Notes: a model not told the origin generated them from the letters alone. Positions 1-6,418 are shown, counted from the first letter of the stretch. The stretch: 10,205 bases of DNA from Vulcanimicrobiota bacterium (GCA_014304965.1 JACRTZ010000046.1:1-10205), one strand, 5' to 3'. Numbers and translations: made by a program.

Positions 1-121
1 TACCCAATAGCCTCGGTAGTCCGCTTAGAACTTTCTTCCCGGGCACTCCCTGCGTAACATAAATCTAGTCACAACGCCTCATCGCTAAAGACGCTCACGA
101 TGAACAAGGAGTGCTCCATAT

Positions 122-340
122 ATGAGAACCTTTTATGCCAGCCTCGCTGCGCTGCTGCTGCTTGGCGCAGCCGGCTGTTCGCCGAAAACAAACTTCGCCA
201 ACCTCGTTCCGTCCCAAAGCCACGCCTCGAAACCTATGGACGCCGGTGGCACGGGTGGACCAACGAGCCGAAGCTTGGATGACAATGGGAGTGGGGGGCC
301 AGTCTTCAGCGACAGCGGCGGGGGCGGTCCAGTCCTCTAA
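122..340 (+). CDS. Small predicted lipoprotein with Gly-rich repeated tail
   Basis: This 72-residue protein belongs to no family I recognise. Residues 1-18 form a lipoprotein-type signal: a short basic start (MRT), a hydrophobic core rich in Ala and Leu, then A-A-G before Cys19. Position -3 is Ala rather than the usual Leu, so the lipobox is acceptable but not ideal. A polar linker follows, then a low-complexity tail with three spaced copies of a D-x-G-x-G-G-P-like unit at about residues 40-47, 54-60 and 64-70, the last two followed by V-F and V-L. The start is well supported by AAGGAG at 106-111, ten bases before the ATG. The gene is followed by a strong hairpin, so it is probably transcribed alone. 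Inference: a secreted or membrane-anchored small structural or envelope protein. No catalytic motif is visible. Confidence 0.65.
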   Translation: MRTFYASLAALLLLGAAGCSPKTNFANLVPSQSHASKPMDAGGTGGPTSRSLDDNGSGGPVFSDSGGGGPVL

Positions 341-370
341 ACTGGCGATCCGACAATGCGACGAACCCAT

Positions 371-399
371 GAGGGCGGCGGAGCGATCTGCCGCCCTTT
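371..399 (+). terminator. Strong hairpin with GCGA tetraloop and short T run
   Basis: AGGGCGGC (372-379) pairs perfectly with GCCGCCCT (390-397). The stem continues inwards through GGA/TCT (one G-U pair) to a GCGA loop at 383-386, which fits the stable GNRA tetraloop class. Three T residues end the structure (397-399). It lies 31 nt after the small lipoprotein stop and before the helix-turn-helix gene. It is best read as an intrinsic terminator with a weak U tract, or as an RNA 3'-end stabiliser. Confidence 0.6.
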
Positions 400-448
400 G
401 CTATGCCCGAAGAAACAGAAACACCATCCGCACGCCGAACAAAAACTC

Positions 449-709
449 ATGTCCGAAGACTACGATCGGAAGTCGGGGCTGGAGGCACTTGCGACGCTGC
501 TGATTTCATTTCGCGCCGGCGAAGGCCTCAGTGTCGAAGAGGCGGCAGAGGACGCCCAGATCGAGCCGGAGCGGCTCGCCGCTGCCGAGGCGGCTGAACT
601 AGCGTTGACCGAATCCGAATTGGACGGGCTCGCCGAAGTCTACGGCATTTCGGTTTCTGCGTTTTTCGGCGGACGGACGACACCGATTAGTTACCTTTTC
701 GGCGTGTAA
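449..709 (+). CDS. Short acidic XRE-like helix-turn-helix protein
   Basis: An 86-residue protein with the pattern of a Cro/C1 (XRE) helix-turn-helix domain. Helix 1 is at about residues 11-23, then G-L-S-V-E-E-A-A (26-33) as helix 2, a third helix from about 39 to 49, and the typical end L-A-E-V-Y-G-I-S-V-S-A-F-F-G (61-74), which resembles the L-A-x-x-L-G-V-S-x-x-x-L-F ending of XRE domains. The composition is odd: 17 Asp/Glu against 5 Lys/Arg, with an acidic, Ala-rich segment where the recognition helix should be, so DNA binding is uncertain. The frame is open back to an ATG at 356, but that start would put the terminator-like hairpin inside the gene and adds a non-conserved Arg/His-rich stretch. 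ATG 449 is therefore preferred, although it has no clear ribosome binding site. It could be a regulator, a protein-interaction module or an antitoxin-like fragment; no toxin partner is seen. Confidence 0.6.
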   Translation: MSEDYDRKSGLEALATLLISFRAGEGLSVEEAAEDAQIEPERLAAAEAAELALTESELDGLAEVYGISVSAFFGGRTTPISYLFGV

Positions 710-715
710 CAATGC

Positions 716-738
716 AACCGTTCGCACGCGGAACGGTT
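716..738 (+). terminator. Perfect 8-bp inverted repeat between HTH gene and EamA gene
   Basis: AACCGTTC (716-723) is the exact reverse complement of GAACGGTT (731-738), with a 7-nt spacer. It begins 7 nt after the helix-turn-helix stop codon and ends 13 nt before the EamA start. CTTAGTATT follows, so the T tract is poor. It could be a terminator for the upstream gene, an mRNA leader hairpin limiting EamA translation, or a DNA operator for a dimeric regulator. The sequence cannot separate these readings. Confidence 0.45.
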
Positions 739-751
739 CTTAGTATTCGCC

Positions 752-1720
752 ATGTTTCACGCGCTCACGTGCTCGTGGGCGCGGTTTGTCGCGTCCCCTA
801 TCGCCGTCGTCGTCGCCTATGCGACGACTGTTTTGATTTGGGGCACGACGTGGCTCGGCATCAAAGTGTCGCTCGCGTCAATTCCACCCATCGCCGGCGC
901 CGGATTCCGCTTTATTTTGGCGAGTCTCGTGCTCTACGTTATGGGCGCCGTTTTCCGAGTCGACTTTCGTCGCAACCAGCCGCCCTGGCATTTGATCGCA
1001 GTGTTGGCCTTGTCGATGTTCGGGATCAACTACGCACTGACGTATCTGGCCGAAACGCATCTCGCTTCAGGCTTAGTAGCGGTACTCTTCGGAACGATGC
1101 CATTCTTCATCTTCGGTTTCGCACGCGTGCTCGTGCGCGAGCCAGTGTCCCGCAACACGCTGATCGGTGCAGTGCTGGCGCTCGGCGGGGTCGCAGTCAT
1201 TTCGCTCGTCGGCGACATGCGCGCCGAGTTAATGTATGTCGTTGCCGCACTCATCGCATCTGCGTCGTCGGGATTCGCGAACGTCTATCTGAAGCGCTTT
1301 GCCTCTTCCGAGCCGCTCGCCACGCTGCCACCCGCGATGCTGATTGCCGGGGTGGGTCTCACAATTGGCGGCCTCGTTTTCGAGCATGTTGACCCGGCGC
1401 GCGCGACGTCGAGCGGCTCGCTCGCTGCCGTCGCGTATCTTGCAGTCTTTGGGAGCGCGCTCGCCTTCTATCTCAACCATTGGTTGCTGCAACGCGTGTC
1501 CGCAGGCATCATGGGACTCTCGGCCTTGATGATTCCTGTGATCGCGGTCGCCGTCGGAGCGCTCGCCGGTGGCGAAGTGTTCGGCATACGCGACTTGGCC
1601 GGCGCGGCGCTCGTCGTCGGCGGCGTCTGGCTCTCGCTCGCTGCTCCTCAAGTGAAGAGGCAGCGGCGGAAAGCCACCGTCTCCGCAATCATCGCGGCTC
1701 GTGCAGCCGCCGGCGACTAA
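752..1720 (+). CDS. EamA/DMT-superfamily permease (metabolite exporter)
   Basis: A 322-residue inner-membrane protein of the drug/metabolite transporter superfamily, with the usual length and two EamA repeats. About ten hydrophobic segments can be placed: roughly 17-34, 45-68, 79-100, 103-128, 136-153, 159-178, 190-212, 225-245, 253-275 and 280-298. Family features include the I-W-G-T-T-W-L motif in helix 1, the A-S-G-L-V-A-V-L-F-G-T-M-P segment ending the first repeat, and in the second repeat Y-L-N-H-W-L-L-Q-R followed by the P-V-x-A-x-x-x-G-x-x-x-x-G-E pattern. The C-terminus is short and basic. Relatives export amino acids, drugs or other metabolites; substrate cannot be read from sequence. 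The ATG at 752 has no good ribosome binding site and a hairpin ends 13 nt before it, but no later start keeps helix 1 intact. The gene converges with the M28 peptidase gene. Confidence 0.9.
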   Translation: MFHALTCSWARFVASPIAVVVAYATTVLIWGTTWLGIKVSLASIPPIAGAGFRFILASLVLYVMGAVFRVDFRRNQPPWHLIAVLALSMFGINYALTYLAETHLASGLVAVLFGTMPFFIFGFARVLVREPVSRNTLIGAVLALGGVAVISLVGDMRAELMYVVAALIASASSGFANVYLKRFASSEPLATLPPAMLIAGVGLTIGGLVFEHVDPARATSSGSLAAVAYLAVFGSALAFYLNHWLLQRVSAGIMGLSALMIPVIAVAVGALAGGEVFGIRDLAGAALVVGGVWLSLAAPQVKRQRRKATVSAIIAARAAAGD

Positions 1721-1726
1721 AGCACC

Positions 1727-1750
1727 CGGCTGATTTACGCCGCTTAGCCG
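1727..1750. terminator. Possible shared terminator hairpin between convergent genes
   Basis: CGGCTGA (1727-1733) can pair with TTAGCCG (1744-1750), with one G-U pair, around a 10-nt loop. It lies in the 23-nt gap between the convergent EamA and peptidase genes and includes the peptidase stop codon. No T run follows on either strand, so support is modest. Confidence 0.3.
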
Positions 1751-3891
1751 ATCGTCGTGATCGCTGAGTTCACAGCATCAATGAGCCGCGTGAGCGAGGC
1801 GTTCAACTTCCCGTCGCGATCCTGCGTTTCGTACGCCGCGTAGTTGAGCTCGGGAAACGGCGCGACGTTACGGTCGATCGTGTGCCAGTACTTGTTATAG
1901 TATAGACCGTTCGGCATCCAGAACACGCCGCGCGCGGTTTGCGCTTTCGCTTCGAGCGCGTCGAGCGATACGACGTCGCCCGAGCGTTCGGCCGCCTGCA
2001 ATTTCGCGTCGAACGCCTCAGCGACCATGCGGTAGGCCGTCACGCGCTCGCGAAACGTTTTGGTATCGAGTCCGCCGTACTGCGATTGTCCTTTCATCGC
2101 GTCGATGTCGGCCAACAACTGCAACGCGATCGGCGTAAGCCGCAGCGGCATGCGATCGGCGCCGGCGGCGCGCATCGCCTGCACGCCGGTATACTGCGCC
2201 ATGGAAATCGCCTGGAGGAATCCGGGATCGTAGACTTTGAGGCCGTCCAGATTATCTTCGGCGGAGTGGTGCGCACCGAAGTGCCCGTAATAGCCGTTTG
2301 ACGATCCCGGTATCCCTAACCAGTAGATATACGTTTGATGATCGGAACCGCCGCCGGGCGCTCGAAACATCGGTTCTCTCGGCTTCTCTGTGCTGAGAAT
2401 AACCTTACCGTCGATGTCTTTGAGCGACGCAGCGATCTCGCGACCGAACGGCCACAGCTCGGGGCTCATCGAGCCGCGAAACGGCCGGCCGTTCGTCAAC
2501 TGATCGGTATTGATGTACTGGACCACTTGCCGGCGCATCGCCGCGCCGTCTTTGTACGCTTGCGAAAAGGAGCCCCACAGCCCGAGTTCGTGACCGTCCC
2601 ACGACGCGATCTGAATCGTACGATCCGGCTTCCAGCCGGCGTCCATGAGCGTTTTAAAACCATCGGCGACTTGCAGCATGACGGTCGACCCGCTTCCCGG
2701 ATCGATAGCGCCGAACGCCATCGCATCGCGGTGACTGCCGATCGTGACGATTTCGTTCGGCTTGGTCGCGCCTTTGATCGAGCCAAAAACGTTCCAGATC
2801 GTTACGAGCTTGCGCTCCATCTTGACGACCATGTGCGCTTTTGCTTTGCCGTCGCCGATATGCTCGACCATTTCAAAGCCGTCGTGCCAAGCCGCCGGAA
2901 CAACGGTGCCCGACATGCTCGCAAGCAACTTGCGCGCGACGTTTTGCGTCACGTCCATTTCCGGAAAGTCGGAATGGGCGGTTTGCTCCCAGAGCAGATG
3001 ATGCTTTCCGGCCAGTGGCGCCTCGCCGGGCAGCGTCGGATCGCCGGGCGGACGAATTGCGCCCACGCCCGGGACGGGACCGCCGACGCGCTCGGTCATG
3101 AAACTGTTCTTATAGTTACCGTTCGGCCACGTCTCGCCCTGATAGACGCCATCGTCGCGGGGATCGTAGTATTGAATGACGCCTGCGACCTTATGCTTGA
3201 CGAGTTCCTGATAGTTGCGATCGCCGGTCGTCGGACCGCGTCCGCCCCCGAAACCCCCTCCGAAGCGTTCGATGACGATCGCACCGTTCGGCACGGCGAC
3301 GCCCATGTCGTCGAGTGCTTTCCAATCTTCTTCGCTGCCGTGGTTGACGTACACGAGCGGCCCGGTAACGTCGCCGTCGGCCGAGTTTCCCTCAAATGCC
3401 GGGCCCGCCATCTTCTCGTAGTCGGTGTGATTGGCTGGATCGCCCTCGAGAAGGTCGAACGCGTACGCGGCCGGCGCCGTCAGTTCCAAACGCTGATCGA
3501 GCGGCCCGGTGAACAGCACCTCAAATGGTTGAATGGTAACGTCGAAGCCATCGGCCTTGAGCCGATCGCGAAAGAACATCGCCGTCTTGTAATCGGCGGG
3601 CGTTCCCGCGCGGTGCGGAACGGCCGAAAGGTTTTGCTCGATCGCAAGCGCGTTCTGCGCCGACGGCAGCGCAACGAACTTCTCTTCCCAGCGCCGCTCC
3701 TCGACGACGCGCGGCCCCGACGGCCAGCCGATCAGCGAATCAACGTTCGATCGCGCGTCGGGCGTCCACTGAGGCATCGGGACAGCCGAAGCCGCGGGCG
3801 CCGGTTGATCCTCGGACATGTGGGCCACGCCGGGAACGACGGCGGCCGCGCAAAGAGCAAAGAACGCGATCAACGAAACGAGACGCTGCAT
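1744..3891 (-). CDS. Secreted M28 metallopeptidase, glutamate carboxypeptidase II-like, with His at the general-base position
   Basis: A 715-residue protein with the three-part plan of glutamate carboxypeptidase II/transferrin receptor proteins: a protease-associated insert (about 150-310), the M28 zinc peptidase core (about 365-570) and a C-terminal helical dimerisation region (about 590-715). An N-terminal signal peptide is clear, with likely cleavage after G-V-A at residue 23. The two-zinc site aligns with human GCPII: His387, Asp397, Glu435, Asp463 and His542, with the first four at exactly the human spacing (10, 38, 28). The block W-D-A-E-E-F-G of human GCPII reads W-D-G-H-E-L-G here, so the residue before the zinc ligand, the general base Glu424 in the human enzyme, is His434. 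A Gly-rich loop (G-G-G-F-G-G-G-R-G) sits in the inserted domain near residue 210. Inference: an exported carboxypeptidase or aminopeptidase, or a binding protein with altered activity. It lies 72 nt downstream of the Mo-enzyme gene on the same strand. Confidence 0.93.
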   Translation of the reverse strand: MQRLVSLIAFFALCAAAVVPGVAHMSEDQPAPAASAVPMPQWTPDARSNVDSLIGWPSGPRVVEERRWEEKFVALPSAQNALAIEQNLSAVPHRAGTPADYKTAMFFRDRLKADGFDVTIQPFEVLFTGPLDQRLELTAPAAYAFDLLEGDPANHTDYEKMAGPAFEGNSADGDVTGPLVYVNHGSEEDWKALDDMGVAVPNGAIVIERFGGGFGGGRGPTTGDRNYQELVKHKVAGVIQYYDPRDDGVYQGETWPNGNYKNSFMTERVGGPVPGVGAIRPPGDPTLPGEAPLAGKHHLLWEQTAHSDFPEMDVTQNVARKLLASMSGTVVPAAWHDGFEMVEHIGDGKAKAHMVVKMERKLVTIWNVFGSIKGATKPNEIVTIGSHRDAMAFGAIDPGSGSTVMLQVADGFKTLMDAGWKPDRTIQIASWDGHELGLWGSFSQAYKDGAAMRRQVVQYINTDQLTNGRPFRGSMSPELWPFGREIAASLKDIDGKVILSTEKPREPMFRAPGGGSDHQTYIYWLGIPGSSNGYYGHFGAHHSAEDNLDGLKVYDPGFLQAISMAQYTGVQAMRAAGADRMPLRLTPIALQLLADIDAMKGQSQYGGLDTKTFRERVTAYRMVAEAFDAKLQAAERSGDVVSLDALEAKAQTARGVFWMPNGLYYNKYWHTIDRNVAPFPELNYAAYETQDRDGKLNASLTRLIDAVNSAITTIG

Positions 3892-3963
3892 GCGTGCGGC
3901 TTCGGTTTCCGGTCCGCGCCACCTCGGGAAAGGCCGCCTAGTTCAGCAGCCGACCGGGCGGGC

Positions 3964-4704
3964 TTAAATGCCGGCGTACCACTCGTAGCCCTGATCTTCC
4001 CAGTAACCGCCGTGCCCGGCGAAAAGGTGCTTGAAGTCGGCCGCGACTTCGATGCGCCCGATCCATTTTGCGCTCTTGTATCCGAGTTGCGTGGGAATGC
4101 GCAAGCGCACGGGTGCGCCGTGGTCGGCGTCGAGCGGTTTGCCGTTCAGATCGAGCGCAAGGACGGTTTGCGGGTGGGCGGCCTGCGTGAGATCCAGGCT
4201 CTCGTAGTAAGGCGTACCGTCCGACGCGCGGTCCATACAATGGAAGATCACGTACCGCGCGCTCTGCGACGGCTTTGCAAGCGCCAGCACGCTCGCGAGC
4301 GGAACGCCGGCCCAACGGCCGATCGCGCTCCAGCCCTCGACGCAATCGTGACGCGTCGCCTCGTCGTACGAGCGCATCGTGCGCAACTCCGCCAAGGTCA
4401 GCTTTTGAGGTCGCTCGACCAAACCGTCGACCGGAAGACGATACGAAGAAAATCCGTCGGCGAGCAGCCGAGCGTACGATGAGTCCGACGGCGTATCGAA
4501 GCCGTTCACGCGAAACTCCCGGTCAACGTCGGCGTCCGAATACACTTTCGCACGTCCGTGCGTGCCGATCAACGTGTGGTTCAAGCTCTCTGCAGAACTC
4601 AGCGCGCGGCGAATCGTCTGATTGTCGTTGAGCGCGTTGCTCGCTTTCGAGCAGCCCGCAAGCGCGATCGCGGCGCCGCTCGCAAGAAATAGCGCTCGCT
4701 TCAT
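3964..4704 (-). CDS. Molybdopterin-dependent oxidoreductase (sulfite oxidase/MsrP-like), lipoprotein
   Basis: A 246-residue protein with one oxidoreductase molybdopterin-binding domain. The key block is D-C-V-E-G-W-S-A-I-G-R-W-A-G-V-P-L, where Cys121 matches the cysteine that binds molybdenum in sulfite oxidases and MsrP. The later H-G-A-P-V-R-L-R-I-P and K-S-A-K-W-I-G-R-I-E blocks are also typical. Residues 1-18 form a lipoprotein signal with a standard lipobox (L-A-G-Cys18); it starts M-K-R, so a classic twin-arginine is absent. The frame is open upstream to 4845, but the start at 4704 is clear: it gives the signal peptide, has GAGGGG 8 nt upstream (4718-4713), and its ATG overlaps the upstream stop as ATGA. 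No C-terminal dimerisation domain is present. Inference: a membrane-anchored extracytoplasmic reductase or oxidase that exchanges electrons with the neighbouring cytochrome b; substrate unknown. Confidence 0.9.
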   Translation of the reverse strand: MKRALFLASGAAIALAGCSKASNALNDNQTIRRALSSAESLNHTLIGTHGRAKVYSDADVDREFRVNGFDTPSDSSYARLLADGFSSYRLPVDGLVERPQKLTLAELRTMRSYDEATRHDCVEGWSAIGRWAGVPLASVLALAKPSQSARYVIFHCMDRASDGTPYYESLDLTQAAHPQTVLALDLNGKPLDADHGAPVRLRIPTQLGYKSAKWIGRIEVAADFKHLFAGHGGYWEDQGYEWYAGI

Positions 4705-5555
4705 ATTCCGGTCCCCTCGTGCTCGCCCAGGCGATACCTCCCGGTAATCATCGAGCGGATGTTGTTGACGACGTCGGTGCTCAACACGAGCGTTACGTGC
4801 ACGAGCACGAAGCCGATGAGCCCAACCATCGCCAGGAAGTGCCACAATCGCGCAAACTGCCGCCCGCCGAAAACAGCGGTCAGCGGTCCGGCAATGGAGT
4901 CTATTCCGGGTGCGAGCGCCACGCCGCTCAGCACGATGAGCGGCGTAAACACGAAGAGCACCGTCGTGTAGGCCGCCTTTTGCAGCGGATTATATTTCCC
5001 GTGCGGCGGCGGCTCTTTTCGCAACTTGAGGTAGTAAAGTTGCATCGGCAGTAACTTCGGTAGATCTTCGCGCCGCAATACGATCAGCGCGAGATCTTTT
5101 CGGCGAATGCTCGCCGCAAAGTACGCCAGCCCGCACGCGACCATCACCCACGCGAAAAACAGATGCCAGCGCCGCCCGCTTGCGAGATCTTGATACCCCG
5201 GAAGCGTCATCCAGCCGGGGAACGCCCGGGCCGATTCGGCCCCCATACCGTCGTCGCCGTAGCCGAAGAGATGCGTCGTGCGAATGCTCAGTCCGAAAAT
5301 CTGTGTGACACCGGTGGGATTCGCTCCGGGAGTTTGCTCGCCGCCAATTGCGAGCACGCGACGGTGAGCGTCGCTCTTATCGGAAGCGTCGAGGTACGGC
5401 GCGGCGTTGAAAATCTGCAGCCCGCTCATCACGAGAACGACGAACGCGAGGGCGAAGAGCCAGTGCGAAACGCGGGTCGTGACCGAGTGCCGGTACACGG
5501 TCGCTTCGGATCTTGCCTCGGGGCGGGCAGCTAACGCGCCCACGGTTGCTTCCAT
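4701..5555 (-). CDS. Cytochrome b561-type membrane electron-transfer protein
   Basis: A 284-residue integral membrane protein of the bacterial cytochrome b561/Ni-hydrogenase cytochrome b group. Hydrophobic segments lie near residues 31-49, 129-149, 196-216 and 236-258. Candidate haem-ligand histidines fall at the expected helix ends: His23 and His31 (Y-R-H-S-x-x-x-R-V-S-H-W), His131 (R-R-W-H-L-F-F-A-W), and His239 and His253 in the last helix. A polar stretch of about 75 residues between helices 1 and 2 (about 50-128) is long for the family and probably forms an outer loop facing the partner. A TGA/ATG overlap of 4 nt couples it to the Mo-enzyme gene, the usual pairing for a quinone-linked cytochrome b and an exported molybdoenzyme. 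GATGAGG (5566-5560) precedes the ATG with short spacing. Inference: it moves electrons between the quinone pool and the Mo protein. Confidence 0.88.
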   Translation of the reverse strand: MEATVGALAARPEARSEATVYRHSVTTRVSHWLFALAFVVLVMSGLQIFNAAPYLDASDKSDAHRRVLAIGGEQTPGANPTGVTQIFGLSIRTTHLFGYGDDGMGAESARAFPGWMTLPGYQDLASGRRWHLFFAWVMVACGLAYFAASIRRKDLALIVLRREDLPKLLPMQLYYLKLRKEPPPHGKYNPLQKAAYTTVLFVFTPLIVLSGVALAPGIDSIAGPLTAVFGGRQFARLWHFLAMVGLIGFVLVHVTLVLSTDVVNNIRSMITGRYRLGEHEGTGI

Positions 5556-5628
5556 GTGGCCTCATCTTACCATTACGGGCAAAGCGCGACTGTAAGGGAG
5601 CCGACAGCGGCCCGCGAAGGGCCGCCTC
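5556..5628. promoter_or_regulatory. Divergent intergenic region, probable back-to-back promoters
   Basis: This 73-nt gap separates the divergent cytochrome b561 and liuC genes and must hold, or lie next to, the start signals of both transcripts unless promoters sit inside the genes. I could not find a convincing -35/-10 pair on either strand. The only clear structure is the hairpin at 5607-5625. Confidence 0.4.
5607..5625 (+). promoter_or_regulatory. Hairpin covering the liuC ribosome binding site
   Basis: GCGGCCC (5607-5613) and GGGCCGC (5619-5625) are exact reverse complements around the 5-nt loop GCGAA. The liuC ribosome binding site GAAGGG (5616-5621) lies half in the loop and half in the right arm, 7 nt before the ATG at 5629. 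In the mRNA this stem would hide part of the site. It is all G/C, so it should be stable. Confidence 0.5.
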
Positions 5629-6414
5629 ATGGCGCTTTCTCATGTCGTCGTCCGGCGCGAGGGTCCGGTCGCGTACGTCGCGCTCGACCGGCCCGAGGTG
5701 CACAACGCCTTCAATTCCGCGCTAATCGGGGAGTTGCACCACGTTTTCGATGAGTTGGCCGCGGATGACGCTGCGCGCGTCGTCGTGCTCTCGGGCAACG
5801 GAAAATCGTTTTGCGGCGGCGCGGACGTCCATTGGATGCGCGGCTCGCTCGATTTGGGCCATGACGAAAACGTGAACGACGCCCGCCGCATGTCGCGCAT
5901 GTTTCGCGCGATCGACCGGCTCCCCAAGCCCGTGATCGGGCGAGTACACGGCGCCGCACTTGGAGGGGGTTCCGGCCTCGCAGCCGTTTGCGACGTCGTT
6001 ATTGCCGAAGAGCGTGCAATGTTCGGATTTACCGAAGTCAAGCTCGGCATCATTCCGGCCGTCATCTCGCCCTTCGTGATCGCAAAGATCGGCCTGGGGC
6101 ATGCGCGAGCCCTAGCGCTGACGGGCGAACGGTTCGGAGCGCGGCGCGCCCTCGCGATCGGACTCGTTCACGAAGTGCTCGCCGAGAACGAGCTCGACGG
6201 AGCCGTCGCACGCGCCGTTAGCGAGTTGCTCTCGGCCGGCCCGAGCGCGATCGCCGCAGCGAAACGGCTGCTCGCCGCCGTTGCCGAGACGCCGTACGAC
6301 GACACCCTCGACCTTACCGCGCGTGCGATCGCGGCCCAGCGAACGAGCGCCGAAGGACAAGAAGGCCTGCGCGCTTTCCTCGACAAGCGCAAAGCCGGCT
6401 GGATGCACGGCTAA
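5629..6414 (+). CDS. liuC: Methylglutaconyl-CoA hydratase, enoyl-CoA hydratase/isomerase family
   Basis: A 261-residue crotonase-fold enzyme of standard length. It probably hydrates 3-methylglutaconyl-CoA to 3-hydroxy-3-methylglutaryl-CoA, the penultimate step of leucine breakdown. Features include the CoA-binding/oxyanion block S-F-C-G-G-A-D-V-H-W-M (60-70), the second oxyanion block H-G-A-A-L-G-G-G (107-114), and T-E-V-K-L-G-I-I-P-A-V-I-S-P (135-148), which holds the conserved catalytic Glu136. The F-C-x-G-A-D-x-x-W-M and I-I-P-A-V-I-S-P patterns are typical of bacterial methylglutaconyl-CoA hydratases rather than generic fatty-acid enzymes. The other classic crotonase Glu (Glu144 in the rat enzyme) is Gly116 here. 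The ATG has GAAGGG at good spacing, inside a hairpin. It heads an operon with the biotin carboxylase subunit and HMG-CoA lyase, which supports the leucine role. A general enoyl-CoA hydratase is the alternative. Confidence 0.9.
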   Translation: MALSHVVVRREGPVAYVALDRPEVHNAFNSALIGELHHVFDELAADDAARVVVLSGNGKSFCGGADVHWMRGSLDLGHDENVNDARRMSRMFRAIDRLPKPVIGRVHGAALGGGSGLAAVCDVVIAEERAMFGFTEVKLGIIPAVISPFVIAKIGLGHARALALTGERFGARRALAIGLVHEVLAENELDGAVARAVSELLSAGPSAIAAAKRLLAAVAETPYDDTLDLTARAIAAQRTSAEGQEGLRAFLDKRKAGWMHG

Positions 6415-6418
6415 GCGC

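Noticed and set aside
28..60. Possible promoter upstream of the small lipoprotein: GAACTT at 28-33 and a CGTAACAT-like element near 53-60
   Set aside because: The match to any sigma-factor consensus is partial and such short motifs occur by chance. The first 121 nt otherwise show only the ribosome binding site at 106-111.
356..448. N-terminal extension of the helix-turn-helix gene from the ATG at 356
   Set aside because: It would run through the terminator-like hairpin at 371-399, has no ribosome binding site and adds a basic stretch unlike the rest of the protein.
3892..3963. Terminator or promoter in the 72-nt gap between the Mo-enzyme and peptidase genes
   Set aside because: Only short imperfect stems and no convincing promoter could be seen; whether the peptidase shares the upstream transcript stays open.
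2335..4482. 715-codon open frame on the plus strand, antisense to the peptidase and Mo-enzyme genes
   Set aside because: Its translation is Arg/His/Ala-rich with no family motif, and it lies opposite two genes with clear conserved domains and signal peptides. Long antisense frames are expected at this GC content.
4705..4845. Longer start for the Mo-enzyme gene at 4845
   Set aside because: It overlaps the cytochrome gene by 145 nt and would bury the lipoprotein signal; the internal ATG at 4704 has a good ribosome binding site and the ATGA overlap.
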